Below, piece after piece: positions 36,464 to 48,401 of a stretch of DNA of 64,000 nt (position 1 is the stretch's first letter; each line of letters opens with the position of its first letter). The notes below the pieces were generated by a model. That model saw nothing but the letters and a program-made list of their open reading frames with translations. It did no database searches and was not told the DNA's origin. The stretch is from Agroathelia rolfsii (Eukaryota > Basidiomycota > Agaricomycetes > Amylocorticiales > Amylocorticiaceae), in assembly GCA_018343915.1 (NCBI GenBank), contig JABRWF010000003.1, positions 2,356,001-2,420,000 on the forward strand, in the 5' to 3' direction. The translations under genes and the position numbers were made by a program.

Positions 36464-37458
36464 ATGTGATTGAATTGAGTTGGACTATTCAATTTATTAG
36501 CACTAGTACTACTACACACGTATATACCCCCATATGAGGAAGAAGGGGGAAATGGAGTGCGGTCGAAAGACGCCAATAAATAAACGCTTGTATACTTAAA
36601 AAACGCTTGGCTCGGGCGGTTAAGTACATCACGCGTCATATGCATCATCAGAAAGATGCCAATGCAGGGGTAAAAAGGGGTGAAGCAAGGATATGGGGTA
36701 AAGAAAAACTGTACTAGTACATCGTACTAACGGTAGGCCAAGCTTAAGGCAATATAATCGTGCAATAGGAAAAACAAAGAGAAGAACAAGGGGGAAGGAG
36801 GGAGAGGAGGGAAGGATCGAGAATATGAATACTAGTATTATCGATCGATCGTTGGGCTAAACGTTGTTGAATTCAGCATGCCATATGTACATCTACAAAT
36901 ATATATACATGGCGATATAGTACCGTGAAGTAAGTGTTTGTGGGTGTGGGCGCGCCAAGTGTTGTTTTTAGAGGTAAAAACAGAAAAGGAGTGGTGTGCG
37001 TGCAATGTCGATGTACAAGTGATAAAATACATGGTATTTTTCAGCATGCTCTTATGTAAATATATGTATCTGAGCGTGGGTTGGATGTGAATGTACGTAT
37101 GAGTATGTATGTACCGTATGAGAGAGAGCAAGAGAAAATGAAAGAAAAACAAACATGATTGGTGGGTTGGATTGCTTGTGGTTATTTGACGAATCGTCGT
37201 AATTTCTTCGCTTTCGAGATTGAAGCGGTAAAAGAAGATGGAAAGTACAGTAGAGGGAAGAAGAAAAGAGACTGTCCAAAGAAGAGGGTAAGAGTAAGAC
37301 GTAAAGGTACATGGTACAATGCGCATATCCAAAAAATATATAATGTGCGCAAGAGGTAGAGAGAAAGAGAGAGGAGAAGAGAAAAGATTGAGGAGAGGTT
37401 TACATGATGAACATAGAGCGTAAAGAAGCTATCTCGCTGGATGGCCCTTACAACGAAC

Positions 37459-37462
<4 letters not shown>

Positions 37463-37510
<48 letters not shown>
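37463..37510. repeat. (GA)n microsatellite
   Basis: About 24 GA units, the longest pure dinucleotide run in the window, in the strongly purine-rich region downstream of the HMG-box gene. Confidence 0.95.
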
Positions 37511-37513
<3 letters not shown>

Positions 37514-38083
37514 CGTGATATCGAACAATAGGACCCGTCCAAAAAAAAATATCGTATGGCCCTTCTGCAGTGGTGATGGTGCTTCCCTTTAGGAAGCCCA
37601 AGTACATCTTGAAATGAAATGACAAGAAGAAATGAAAAGACAAAGAAGGAAGAAATGAAGTGCATAAATTTACATATAAACCAAGAAAAACAAAGTCACC
37701 TTTATGGTCATAGAAAGAAAAAGAAAATTGGTAAAAAGAAATTGAGGGTAAAACTCCAAGAAGACCCGTACGAACGGTCACACGCGTGTTTCCGTGTTTG
37801 TATGAGTAGGAGGTGCGGGTGAAGCCCCAAAAAAGGAAAGAAAAATTCCAAGGTCAAGAAGAGAAGGGATATCAACGTCATGAAGCTTGGTGTGTGGGTA
37901 GTCATGAGTAGGTCGTGTCATAAAAGAGACAGAGACAGGCAAGAGACAGGAGAAGGAGAAGAAGGAGAAGAAAGAGAGGGGGGTATATCCAAAAAGAGGG
38001 GGGAAAAAAAAAGAAGAAGAAAAGGGTAAAAAAAATTATTTCATCGCGTACTACACGCCACGACAGCAGCAGCAGTGGACCAT

Positions 38084-38818
38084 TCAACTCCTAAAATGGA
38101 ATGTGTGCATGCCCTCATCACCGCCAGGCGAGGAAAGCATGCCGCTGTCACTCTCGCTCTCCGAAGTCATCGACATGCGCCTCGAGGAGAGCCTGAGTGC
38201 AGCACCGGACGTGGCAGAGCCGTCGGAGAAGACACCAAAGTTCATCATACCCGTGCTGCTACCCGTGGCGGAGGAGGTGGAGAAGCTGCCGCTGAGGCCG
38301 CCGAGGCCCGATGAAGGACCATGACCCTCTTCATACATCTTGCGTGCGTCTTCGTAGAGGATCTTCTCAGCTTCGGCTTTGGCCAAGAAGGGCTGGGGGG
38401 GGGGAGGGAAAGAAGACATGCCAAAAAAGTATTAGCGCATATGCCCAGAGTTAGAACACTACGAAAAAAAAAAAGGCACACACCTTCCTCTCCTCATCCG
38501 TCATCGAGCGCCACTTTCTGGCGGCCAACACGCTCTGCTTCGTCGTCTCCGTCTCATCGCCGAACACTTCCCTGACGAGGTCGGGATCGGCGCGGATGAC
38601 CTGCAAGAACATAAAGTATGCGCTAAGAGGCTTCTTGGGCGCGTTGGGGTCCTTGATGTTTCCCTTGCGCGACTTGCCCGCCTTGCGCTGTGCGGTCCGG
38701 TATGCGTTCTCGAGCTTGATGTCCTGCGGTGTGAGAGACTTCATGTATGACGCCAGCTCGCGCTCGCGCGCTTCTTTCAGTGCTTGCGAGCGGCGTTTGT
38801 ACGGCTGCAAGGGAAAGA

Positions 38819-38849
<31 letters not shown>

Positions 38850-40499
38850 AGTCAATATTAGTGTCATTGCTATTATTATTATTGTGGCATTTGAAAAGCC
38901 CGCGAGATGAAATCAAGAAGAGGAAAGACATGTACCTCCTTCTCCTTGGCAGACAAGTTCGCGTAATCCTGGCCGGCCTCCTTGGCCGCCTGGGCGACAT
39001 TAAGCTTGCGGGTGCTGACCGACTGTTGGTGCTGGATCCAATCGGTGAAGTAGAGTTGCCATGCCGATGGTGCCAGCTTGGGCGGCTTTAGATGCGATTT
39101 CGCCGGGGCTGTGTGTAAGAGAAAGAAAGGAAGATAAGATAAGAATCAGTTATTTATTCAGTCGTGAATGAATCAATGGAGAGAAAAGAGGTCTCGTGGC
39201 TTGAAAAGAATTGAATCGAGATAACAATAGACGAAATGAAAAAGAGAAAAAAAAAAGAGAAAAGGGAGGACAGGACGAGGACAGAGCGAAATGAAATTGG
39301 AATGGAAGAACATAATGGTTGTGAGGGAGAATAGATTCAAAAAGGAAAGAAAGAAAAAGGATGGGTGACGTACGAGATGACGAGGAAATGCCTGGTACTG
39401 CGCTCGGGTCAAGTTGTAGCTGCTCATCAGCACTGCCGCTGCTCACGCTATTCTCGCGCAGCTCATGGAAAGCCGCTGCCTTCTTCCTCCGCACGGTCGC
39501 ATCTCGGTCTTCACCCATGGATGAGTCATCATGACGAGTGGAAGAAGAGATGCCGAGGATACCACCGGAGCTGTACTGCCTCGCGTGCATGGTAGGATGC
39601 TGCTGTTGCTGCATCGTCGAAGGGGGAGCCACGATGCCAGCGGCGGGTGCGCTGGTCGACATGAATGCAGCGTTAGCGTTGCTGCTGCGGGACATGGAGG
39701 CTTGTCTCGCGGCCCGGCGGTTTGCAAACGAGTAAGGCTGTGCAGCACCATGAGAGTACTGGCGATGATGCATCTGTGGCATGCCACCAGACGAAGACCA
39801 GAGATTTGATGCCCACGAAGGTGTGGCCACGGTTGTATCCTGTGGCGCTATCGCAGCAGCAGCAGCAGCGTACATGGCATGCTGCGAGGGTGGAGACACG
39901 GAGAGGTCGAAATCGGATGGCGAAAAGGATGTGGGGAAGGGGATATTGTGAGCGCTGCCACTGCCGTACGCCACAAAAGGCATTTGCATGTCATTGGCAC
40001 TAACGTTAGTTGGGATGGGTATCGGTGCCGACGACGAGGATGCCGAAGAAGAAGCAGCAGAAGCGGGCTCGTTAGGGTCGCGGATCCAACTAGCTAGAAG
40101 CGCGTCACCGCTGCTGTTCATATCCTTGGAGGACGAGATCGAAGCCAGGAACGGGTCCGATGTACCTTCGAACGCGGGTGGGGAGTAGACCGAGGGCGAA
40201 GAGGGGTCAAACTCGAGCGATGGAGCGAATGGTGACTGGAGGGCCGCAGAGGAGGGGGAGCTGAAGGTGCTGTAGGACTCGCCCCATGGGCTAGTGGGTG
40301 ACGGTGCCATGGCAAAGGAGTCATCCTGGTCCATCGAGAAGAGCATGTCACCTGCGTCAAATGACTGGGGAGATGCAAGCTGGCCGTCGTCGAGGCCAGT
40401 GAGAGAGAGCGAACTGTAGTCGCTTCGATGGGGGTGGTAGTCGTGAACAGAGAAGGCATGTGAGGGGGAATACTCCCTATTAAAGAGCACTGAAGGCAT
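38084..40499 (-). CDS. Protein with two HMG boxes and a long Ser-rich N-terminus
   Basis: This encodes a 642-residue protein with two HMG-box DNA-binding domains in its C-terminal half, probably a nuclear DNA-binding or transcription factor. Exons are 39374-40499, 38936-39108, 38484-38804 and 38084-38392. The first 375 residues are Ser/Pro/Ala-rich and disordered, with poly-Ser, poly-Ala and Gln/His runs. HMG box 1 (about 384-450) is diverged and begins near KLAPSAWQLYFTDW. HMG box 2 (about 487-560) begins DPNAPKKPLSAYFMF and contains AARKWRSMTDEER. The tail is Ser/Gly-rich. Exon borders fall inside both boxes. There is no mitochondrial presequence, which argues against an Abf2/TFAM role. Intron 2 contains a CT repeat (GA on the plus strand at 38818-38845). 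Confidence 0.9.
38818..38845. repeat. (GA)n microsatellite in HMG-box gene intron
   Basis: About 13 GA units directly upstream (in gene sense) of the acceptor of exon 3, where on the coding strand it forms a long polypyrimidine tract. Confidence 0.9.
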
Positions 40500-41747
40500 T
40501 GTTGTGGTTGTAGTTGCTGATGGAGTGGTTGTTGTGTGAGCAAGAGGCTGCAGAACCTGTGTGCGATGATGGTAGCTGATATATATGTTTGGATCGATGG
40601 ATTACCGATACAGATGATGGGATAGGACAGGGACAAGGATGGGGCGATGTCGTCGGTGTACCAACAAAGGACGAGGATACAAGGGACGAGAGAGGGCGGC
40701 TACAAGGGCCAGTTGGAATGTGACCAAGCACGGAACGGAGGAGGAGGAGGAGGAGGAGGAGGGGGGGCTTTGCCAACGGGCGGATGATGAAGACGGAGGC
40801 CAGAGGCGGTGGTCGTATGGAGGAGTTATATATGCGCAGGAAGGAGTAATCATAGTCATCGTCGAGTCGAGTATGCGCAGGACGGAGAGTATCGAGATAG
40901 CCAGAGAGAGAAGGGCAGACTGAGCCATGCAACAGATTGAGCCAACTGACTCACCGGATAGCGTACGAACGAGTCGAGTCGATTGCAGTCGTCTTCGCTC
41001 GGCTTGCTTCCGGGCCAGGATCGCCAGATTCGATCTCTTCTTTCATCAGATCCAGCTCATCTCTTAGCACCGATTGGCTACTTGCCGCCATTCTTCCCTC
41101 GATGCGTCAATCCACCCCTCGGCCCGAGACAATTGCCTTCATTCGGCAGGCCTGGCCCCGCACAACGGATATCCCCGGTCGTGCGCCCGACAGCGCCGTG
41201 GGCCTATTCATTCACCACGGATCGCACACCATCGAGCGCGCACACACACACGACGGCTGACAAGCCAGTGCGCATGGGCATCAATCTCTGTCTCCCTGTC
41301 TGCGCCGTTTCTAGATTACAATGATGATAATGACTATCGGCGCTCTGCTCTCCGAGTCCCTTACCTGATTAACTCGCTATAGTTCTTCCATATCCACGCA
41401 CACAGACACACAGACACATATCATTCATATGATCGCTGGCCATCGTAACACGTGTAACGACGACGAGAGGGTGAAGAAAGAAGATGATGATGAAAAAGAA
41501 GAAGACCAAAAAGAGAGAGAGAGAGAAAAAGAAATCCACACCGCATGCCAGCGCATCGCTTCTTTCCGCTAACAAAACCACCACGAAGCCCTTTGCCATT
41601 GCCTTACAAAGTAGCCCCTATCCTCGCGTCCCCCCTCAGATCATCCTTCTTTTTCTCTCTCTCACTTTGCCTATCCTTCTTCCCCTTCCCCCTTCCCCCC
41701 CCCCCTCACTTCCTCGCTCCCTCCATGGCCTTCCTTCCCATCCATCT
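40500..41747. other. Upstream region of HMG-box gene / 3' flank of NDUFA13
   Basis: This 1.25-kb spacer is rich in C/T and simple repeats, with a GAG run at about 40736-40767. Short ORFs here are low-complexity artefacts. No gene is seen. Confidence 0.5.
40736..40767. repeat. (GAG)n microsatellite upstream of HMG-box gene
   Basis: About nine GAG/AGG units followed by a G run, about 240 bp upstream of the HMG-box start codon. Confidence 0.9.
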
Positions 41748-44700
41748 TTAGAGCACGACAAAGCTCTCCGCGGGGCGATAACGATCATTGTGATATACGC
41801 TCTTTCCGGGCTGCAATACAATACACATTTCAATCAGTCAGCTCCAAATCATGATCATACAAAAAGCATATGAGAAAACGAAAGGAAAAGAAAGAAAGAA
41901 AGAAAGAAATAGACAATGGAGACAATGTCCAAAAAAAGAAGTAAAAATCACGAGCCTCAGGTCAATCATCAATCAGTCAGTCGTTAGTTAGTCAGGTCAC
42001 CCCCCGACCACGAATTTATCAATAATAATCAGAGGTATGCGTGGGTATGGGATGATATATGCGCGCGATAAATGTGCATACTGCGCAAATAACGGCAATG
42101 TTACAAGATCGCCGGCCCTTCTCAGCCGCCACCCGTTTTTAGATGCCGGCTTGGTCTGCAAAAAAAAAAAAAAACCAATACATTTCCATAGGAAGAAAGG
42201 GGAGGATGAGGGGGAGAACCGGGCTAGAGCCTGATGATGGTGATCAACATCCCACTTTGCCCCTTTCCCCCCCCCTCCCCCTCATCCTTCCCCTCATCCC
42301 TCTCAATCTCTCTACTTCCTTGGCATCGGAAGTCAAGGCGGGTCGTCCTGCCCTTGCCTTGCGGCGGACTTGCAATCCCCTTACTCATTCATCAAGAGTG
42401 ATGATGATGCATGTCGATGACGACGACAATGATACTGCATCAAAAATCAATGAATGAGCCAAAAGGAGGCCAAGCCGCTGAGCCGCTATTGGTCGGTTTG
42501 TCGGTTGGTCATCCCTTGACCTTGACCTTCCTCCCTTCCTCCATCCATCAAAAAGCAATATGAAAAAAAGAAGTAGGAGCAGGAAGTTTGGAGAAAGAGA
42601 GAGAGAGAGAGAGAGAGAGTATGTGTGTGGGGAGGAGCATAATGATAAAAAAAAAAAAAAAAAAAAGCGAACAGTTCCTTCACTGATCCCCGTTATCCGT
42701 GGGCCAAAAAAAGAAATAGAAAGAAAAAGAAGAGAGAGAGAGAGAGAACCATGACGCACCTCCCATCCTTTGACATCCTTCATAATCTCCCTCTCACGCT
42801 CGATAGCAGCCTGCTGGCGCCGGTATGCGTCCCGATCAGACTCTGCGAGCAGGAGCGGCACGAGATGGATGCGCGACCACGTCTTTTCGCGTTGGAGCTC
42901 GCTACATGGGTATGCGTGTATGTGCATTGCAATTTCCGGTTAATTCCATTATCATCAATCCATCATGGGCATCGAGAAGATATCCACGAGAGATATGAAA
43001 AAACAGAAGATGTGGAGAGGCAGAAAAGAAAAATGAATGAATGCATCAGTAAAAGCAGGCAAAAACAGAGAGGAACAGACAAAAAAAGAAAGGGAAAAAA
43101 AAAAGTAGGATGAACAATAGATGTCGATGATCATGCATCACGCATAGTATTCATCATCATCATCATCAGCACCATCATCAATTTGAGCTCTGCCACTGCT
43201 GCTGCTGCTGCTCGCTCTTGTTCCGTTGGCGCGTGATAGATAGTCTCTGGCCTTGCACCGTCTCTCCGTCCCGCTCTTTCGTTCTCGTTCTAGTCCGTAC
43301 TGCCTCCGTGTTTGTATATGTCTCCCGTTCTTCCGCGCATGCTTATTTGGCCATCCTATCCCAATCTTTTTGCTCCTCTTCCGGAGCGTATCCGACACAT
43401 GTGCGCGGGCCGAGGACTCTGGGGATATCCTTCCCGTGATGAATAACGAAATAGGGAGCAAGGAAGATAGGATAACCCATCATCATCATCATCACCAAAG
43501 GCGGAAATGGACAAAGAGCACAATGACAGATTATCCTCCCTTCCTGATCCAATCTCTGCGTGACGAACCAAAAAAGGAAAGGAGGGGGAAAGCCCAGGCG
43601 AACAAACGAATGAACAAAAACGAGCTAGAAAGATCGCCCTCTTTCTGTAATGTCTATCTCTCTCTGGGAAATGCTTCTCCAGTAAGGCAGCTCGTCAAAC
43701 CCGCTCACGAGTCTAGCCTATCTCCTCCGCCCGTCTGTCCGACTTCGGGCACTAATCCATCACGGACACATCGGAACATGGCTCCCGATGGCAAGCACAC
43801 ATATGCACATATGTATGTATGTATCCGGGCTATGACACGTTTCATAACGAGCGGGCCCATATGTGATGTTACGGCACACTACGGCACGACTGCAGCGAAG
43901 GAAGGGGCGCGGTCTGAATGAGAGAAGAAGCACAATGGGGAAGAACGAGCGGATAAGGGAAAAAAAAAAAAAAAGAAGCTAGCACATCATCCATTTGTTG
44001 TGTCGTCGCCTTTCGGCTCGTAGATCCCGTGGCCCAAATCTCCTTCTCTACCTCTCTCTCTCTCTCTCTCTCTTCTCGTTACCAGTACAATGGGAACATA
44101 AACCCACGGCGGTTCGGGTCCGCTGACTTATTGTTAGTGATGATTGTGATGATTGTGGTAATCACGATATAGTTGTTATTCCTTCTCAGGCGGACCCCCT
44201 CTTCCGCGCGCGCGCCGGTTTGCACCGCCAGCTCTTTTCATATAAGATGTATGAGCGGGGCGCGTGATCGATGAACGAAGGTGAGTGTGAGAGAAGGAGG
44301 AGACAATGTACAGTGTTGGGCAGAGGGTTTCCTCGCGTCTATCTCCACGTGGAATAGACTACGCGCACGAGAGAGGGAGAGAGAAGACGGCCGAGGGATC
44401 ATGGAGTGCGAAGCGGGTTTGTTTGTTGCCGAGCCAAAGATATGGAGAGTGACGCGGAGACAAAGCGAAGACACATATATAAACACAGCAGACGGCAGAG
44501 AGGTAGCGAAACGGAGTGCGCAAACAAAGCATTCAAACGTATCCCGCGCCGAGAGCGGAACAGTCCGCAGCAATATGTTGATGATGATAATAATGCTGCT
44601 GCTGTTGATGATGATAATGATGATAATGCAAGAAAATGCGGGCAACAACGTCCATGACAGCGAAGAAAGTATACAACAAGACACACAAGAACTCACCGCC

Positions 44701-44842
44701 TCTCAAGGTTGCCTTGACCTAGGCGATAGAAGCCGTACGTGCACAGGGCTGTGACACCACCAAGGATGGCGAGTGCGCCGGGTCCACGAAACGGCAAGTT
44801 GCGCTTGTATTGGATTGGCTCGAAGCCGCCCGCGGGGGGCAT
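41748..44842 (-). CDS. Complex I subunit NDUFA13 / GRIM-19 homologue, split by two very long introns
   Basis: This is an accessory subunit of mitochondrial NADH:ubiquinone oxidoreductase, a 116-residue single-pass inner membrane protein. Exons are 44697-44842, 42760-42901 and 41748-41810. Introns are 1,795 and 949 bp, against 45-95 bp for most introns in this window, but both have good borders (GTGAGT...TAG, GTGCGT...CAG) and close the phases exactly. Family marks in order: PPAGGFEPIQYKRNLP at the N-terminus, a hydrophobic segment (ALAILGGVTALCTYGFY), GNLERRELQREK across the first junction, PLLLAESDRDAYRRQQ, IMKDVKGWE, then PGKSVYHNDRYRP in the last 20 residues. A further tiny 5' exon adding a few residues before this Met is possible; the acceptor-like CTTTACAG lies 4 bases upstream. 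Confidence 0.9.
41811..42759 (-). other. Intron 2 of NDUFA13 (949 bp)
   Basis: This long intron holds (AAAG)n near 41882-41909, GA runs at about 42594-42619 and 42731-42748, and an A run at 42647-42666. A strong-looking but unused acceptor (long T run then GCAG on the minus strand) occurs near 42160; reading on from there gives no family match. Confidence 0.85.
42902..44696 (-). other. Intron 1 of NDUFA13 (1,795 bp)
   Basis: This is an unusually long intron. It contains an ATC/ATG run at 43149-43167, a similar run near 43480-43497, CT-rich runs near 44050-44075 and A runs. A 222-codon plus ORF at 43253-43921 lies inside but looks like composition, not a gene. No conserved exon is seen within it. 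Confidence 0.85.
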
Positions 44843-45965
44843 GTCTCTGTAAAGTCACCACGCGGGAATTACATGTACCAATGCAGAACACAATGCGGTG
44901 GTGATGGATCCATCAGCCGGATTCTATTGAGGCTCAAGAGTGGCGCAGTTATAGACTCGTACTGTCTGTAAGGGAGTGACACTATTTTGGATTTTTACCA
45001 AATGAGAAAGGGAGAAAGGAAAGAGACATGTGAGATGACGGAGGTAGTTTCGAATTGAACCACTGGAGCGAACTTTTTTTTTCTCTTTCTAACTCTGCTT
45101 CTTCTGTCTCAGAGCGACTTCTAGTTGTTGTTTATTATTGTCTAGGAGAGATGTGATATAATGCACCCGAGTTTGAAGTGAACGCAAAGCAAAACAGAGA
45201 TATTTGGGACGGAGAAACGAGGCAAGAGCACTTTCGGACATTAGAGGAGGCATTTGCGTCCGAATAAGATCACGTGGATTACTTACCTACTTCCGGATTC
45301 CGATAGTCACGCGCCGTTCCGGAGGTAAAAAGAGGAGCGAATGGCAACCCATGTTGACCAATCAGGTCGAGAGTACATTATTTCCTCATATGCCGACTCC
45401 ATGAAATTGCGCATCGCTGATTTTCTGTTGCATATGACCTTTGAAATGTAGTGTGATGGAAGACTGGTATGATACATATCTCTCCCCCTCCTCGGAGATG
45501 GGATGTGAAACATTCTCATTTTGACTTGATGGGGACATACATTGTTAGATATTTGTCCGGTCGATTTGAACTTGCAACTGGTCTCATGAACAACAAGACC
45601 ATTGCAACGGACCGCAGATTTCATATCTGGAGTTCCTCTTGACATCCGAGACTTGGGTCCCCCTATTTTTTTTTTTTCATAGGGCAGTGCTCGTCTTGGG
45701 ATAAAGTAGCAGAGTGCATTTCTCTTCCTACAACAAGACAACAGTTGATTTGAACAAACGATATGGAAGGAGTAGTGTAGTGATGATGATTGATGAGTGT
45801 TAGTCGTAATAATAAGCACATAGGAACCAACAACGCCGGGCGTTGGATTAACCGTGGCGCGTCTCTGCTTCTGGCCATCGTCTCAACTACACAGCGCCCT
45901 TGACTCGGCGCCTTCTCCTTGTACACACCCACCCATTCTCATCTGAACGCCATCTCACCTCGTTC
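44843..45965. promoter_or_regulatory. Divergent promoter region, NDUFA13 / INO80F-like gene
   Basis: This 1.1-kb region separates two divergent genes. It contains a perfect CACGTG E-box at 45271-45276. Only short unsupported ORFs occur. A tiny first exon of NDUFA13 may lie here. Confidence 0.5.
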
Positions 45966-48401
45966 ATGTCTCGTCCATCCCCAGGCGAGACTTCGCAGCC
46001 CACGCCGTCTGCCGTAGGGCCCACCTCGACTTCCACGTTCGCGCTGGCAAGCAATAATAATAGTAGCACCAGCAACGGTGCCTCCTTCCAGTCCTCTTCC
46101 GCTGCTGCACCGCCGGCACAACCTGCTGTGGCAACGCGTGCCAGCTCGCGCCATTATGCGACGGGAATCGCCGCCGGCGCAGAGGATGTCATGTACAAGG
46201 GCAAGTACAAGGAACTTAAGAAAAAAGTCCGAGAGGTCGAGCTTGTGAGTGTGCAAACCGCGTATTATTATGAGCTTTACAAGATCGGTTGGCTCAAAAA
46301 CGCTTGCTTGCTCCTGTTCGTTTGTCTCTACACTCGTTCGCTCGTCGTCTCTGCGCGATGGTGTGCTCGGTTCTAAACAGGATAATGACAAGCTATACTA
46401 CAAGATCTTAGCTGCGAAAAGAAGCATCCAGCGTATGAAATTGGAACGAGCGTCAGTATCCTTTCCCCCTCCTCTTCTTTTTTTTTTGCTGCCCCCCCCC
46501 TCCGCCCCCATCCGTTATTCTTGCTGCATGTATGTGCTGCCTGTCCTTCATTCATTGTCACTAGCGTATCTGCTAGCACTCCTTTCTGCTTTCATGTTCT
46601 TCGCCCCACAGCTATGATGTAATACTGAATTGCGAACAAAACGTATCTGACCTTACCTTCTTCTCTCCTGGCTTCTTTTGTCATATCCAAATACATCTCC
46701 TATCTCTCGCTCAATACGCATCAAACACGCCTCCACACACGTTTACGCATACTGGTACATTCTCGATTTTGCCGGTGAATTCAATAACGACAAACGAACA
46801 CCACGCCTGACGCGATACCGGCTAACAGTGTGCTTTATGAACGGCTGTCTGCATTACCACCGTCCCCGGATCTAGGAGATAGAAGACAACTGCCGTCGAT
46901 CCATCCTGGTGGTGTCGCTGGGCAAGTGGCAGCAGCAGCAGCAGCAACAGGAGGCATACCAGTGGGGCCCGCATCATCCGGACATGACACGCCCAACAAT
47001 ACTGCAACCGGCGCCTCGACTCCCACGGGCCATCATCGCGGAGCAGGACGGACTGGAGGAGGAGATGATCATGACCATCATGCTCATCATTCTCAGTACA
47101 ATCATCACCAACACTCTCACCATTATCGTCAACCTGTGGGATCCTCGTCGGGTACGATTGACCCGCTTGGCGAGCATGGTGTAATCGAATATCACCCTAA
47201 CCAGCAACACCACGCACATGCGGTACAGCGTGTACCGTCATACCCCGAGAGCGTGGCCTTGGACAGTCGAGGGAATAACAGTATACCCGCCTCGCCGCCC
47301 CCGCCTTCGAACCACCATCACCACCGCCGTGAGCAGCAACATCATGGCCAGGCATTACCTCCACTCTCGCAAGCGCTCGGACCGTCTCCCTCATCCAGAC
47401 ATCACCATCGTGGTGGTGGCGATCTGGACCGGGATCGCCAACTGCCTTCGCTATCGCTCATGACCCACCCCGAGCGTGACCGCGAACACGATCACCACGC
47501 ACACGTCTCGCGATCTAGCTCAGCACGGTACCCTCCTCAAGAACCCCTCCCGTCCGTGCATGACGTGTTACGGAGCCCCGTGGGCGCTGACGCGCTCCCC
47601 CCACCGCAGCAGGGTGCTCAGGGACAGTCTCTGCCAAGTACGCGCGGTCTGCATAACCATCAGCGCGTCGGGCCGGGGGCGAATATCCATCGGTACGGGT
47701 CCCATAGTAGCGATCGCGATCGCGACAGGGAGAGTACGGCGTCGACCACGTCTGCGCCACCACCAGCTCACCAGGTCGATCAAGTGACAGTGGCCGCAGA
47801 CTGGGATCGGGATCGCAGTGAGGTCGAGGAAGATGTTGCTCGGCGTGGAGGAGGGCGGCATCATCATCACCTCCCATCCCATGCCCCCCGTTCGCCGCCC
47901 ACCACACCTGCAATGATAAGAGAGAGGGAACGCGCTCAGCAGCAGCAGTCATCGCGCGGGTCTCATGTAGAGTATAATCGTGCCCCGGCTGTTGCGCTCC
48001 CACCGTGGCATGAACAAGAGCAGCAGCGCCAACAGGAACTCGAACGTCAGCGCCCACCGTCCCTTTCGCCTGCCTCGCGCCCCGCTGCCGTTACTGGTGG
48101 TGGCCAGATATCCCGTACGTCGTCCACCTCAAACGGGCTCAAGCGGCCGTGGTACGATATGGATGCCCCAGTTACTGGTGCCGAGGAGCGTGGCCGTCCC
48201 GGTGGCGTGGAAGCGGAGGAAAACATGGAGGAACGTGGTGGTGATGGCTACTACGGCGGTGAATACGAGGGCGGTGCGAGCGGTAGCAGGCGATACGGAA
48301 GTGCCGGAGGTGGGGGTGGCGAGGGTGAAAATCCGAGGTCCCATCATTCGCGCGATCGAAGGACGCCGCCTGGCGAGGACGAGGGCATGGATGATGAGTA
48401 A
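45966..48401 (+). CDS. INO80 complex subunit F domain protein
   Basis: This encodes a 640-residue protein whose N-terminal coiled-coil module resembles the INO80 subunit F domain of the chromatin remodelling complex. Exons are 45966-46244, 46381-46451 and 46829-48401; the second intron is 377 bp, long for this window. The domain (about residues 70-128) runs through DVMYKGKYKELKKK, DNDKLYYKILAAKRSIQRM and VLYERLSALPP across both junctions. The remaining 500 residues are low-complexity: rich in His, Pro, Gln, Ser, Arg and Asp, with repeated DRDR units and an acidic C-terminus. A nuclear chromatin role is inferred from the domain alone; the tail gives no further clue. Confidence 0.78.

Larger units (their letters stand above)
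28940..38083. other. 9.1-kb stretch with no recognisable gene
   Basis: This lies between the PPR start and the HMG-box stop. The part up to about 36.2 kb is moderately AT-rich with many short random ORFs (none over 135 codons), no GC-rich codon-biased exons, no family motif, no tRNA-like T-arm and no obvious terminal repeats. The part from 36.2 kb on is dense in simple repeats and purine-rich on the plus strand, and may in part be a long 3' UTR of the HMG-box gene. A decayed mobile element or a long non-coding RNA cannot be excluded. Confidence 0.5.

Noticed and set aside
37182..37781. 199-codon minus-strand ORF
   Set aside because: Made of Ser/Leu and Phe runs from the GA repeat and polypyrimidine strand; not a protein.
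42385..42927. 180-codon minus-strand ORF taken as one gene
   Set aside because: Only its first part (42760-42901) is coding, as exon 2 of NDUFA13; the rest is intron read-through over CT and T repeats.
43253..43921. 222-codon plus-strand ORF inside NDUFA13 intron 1
   Set aside because: Composition is patchy, with a poly-His run from an ATC repeat; no domain and no splice support. Kept as a remote candidate for a nested gene only.
47515..48057. 180-codon minus-strand ORF
   Set aside because: Antisense to the low-complexity tail of the INO80F-like gene.
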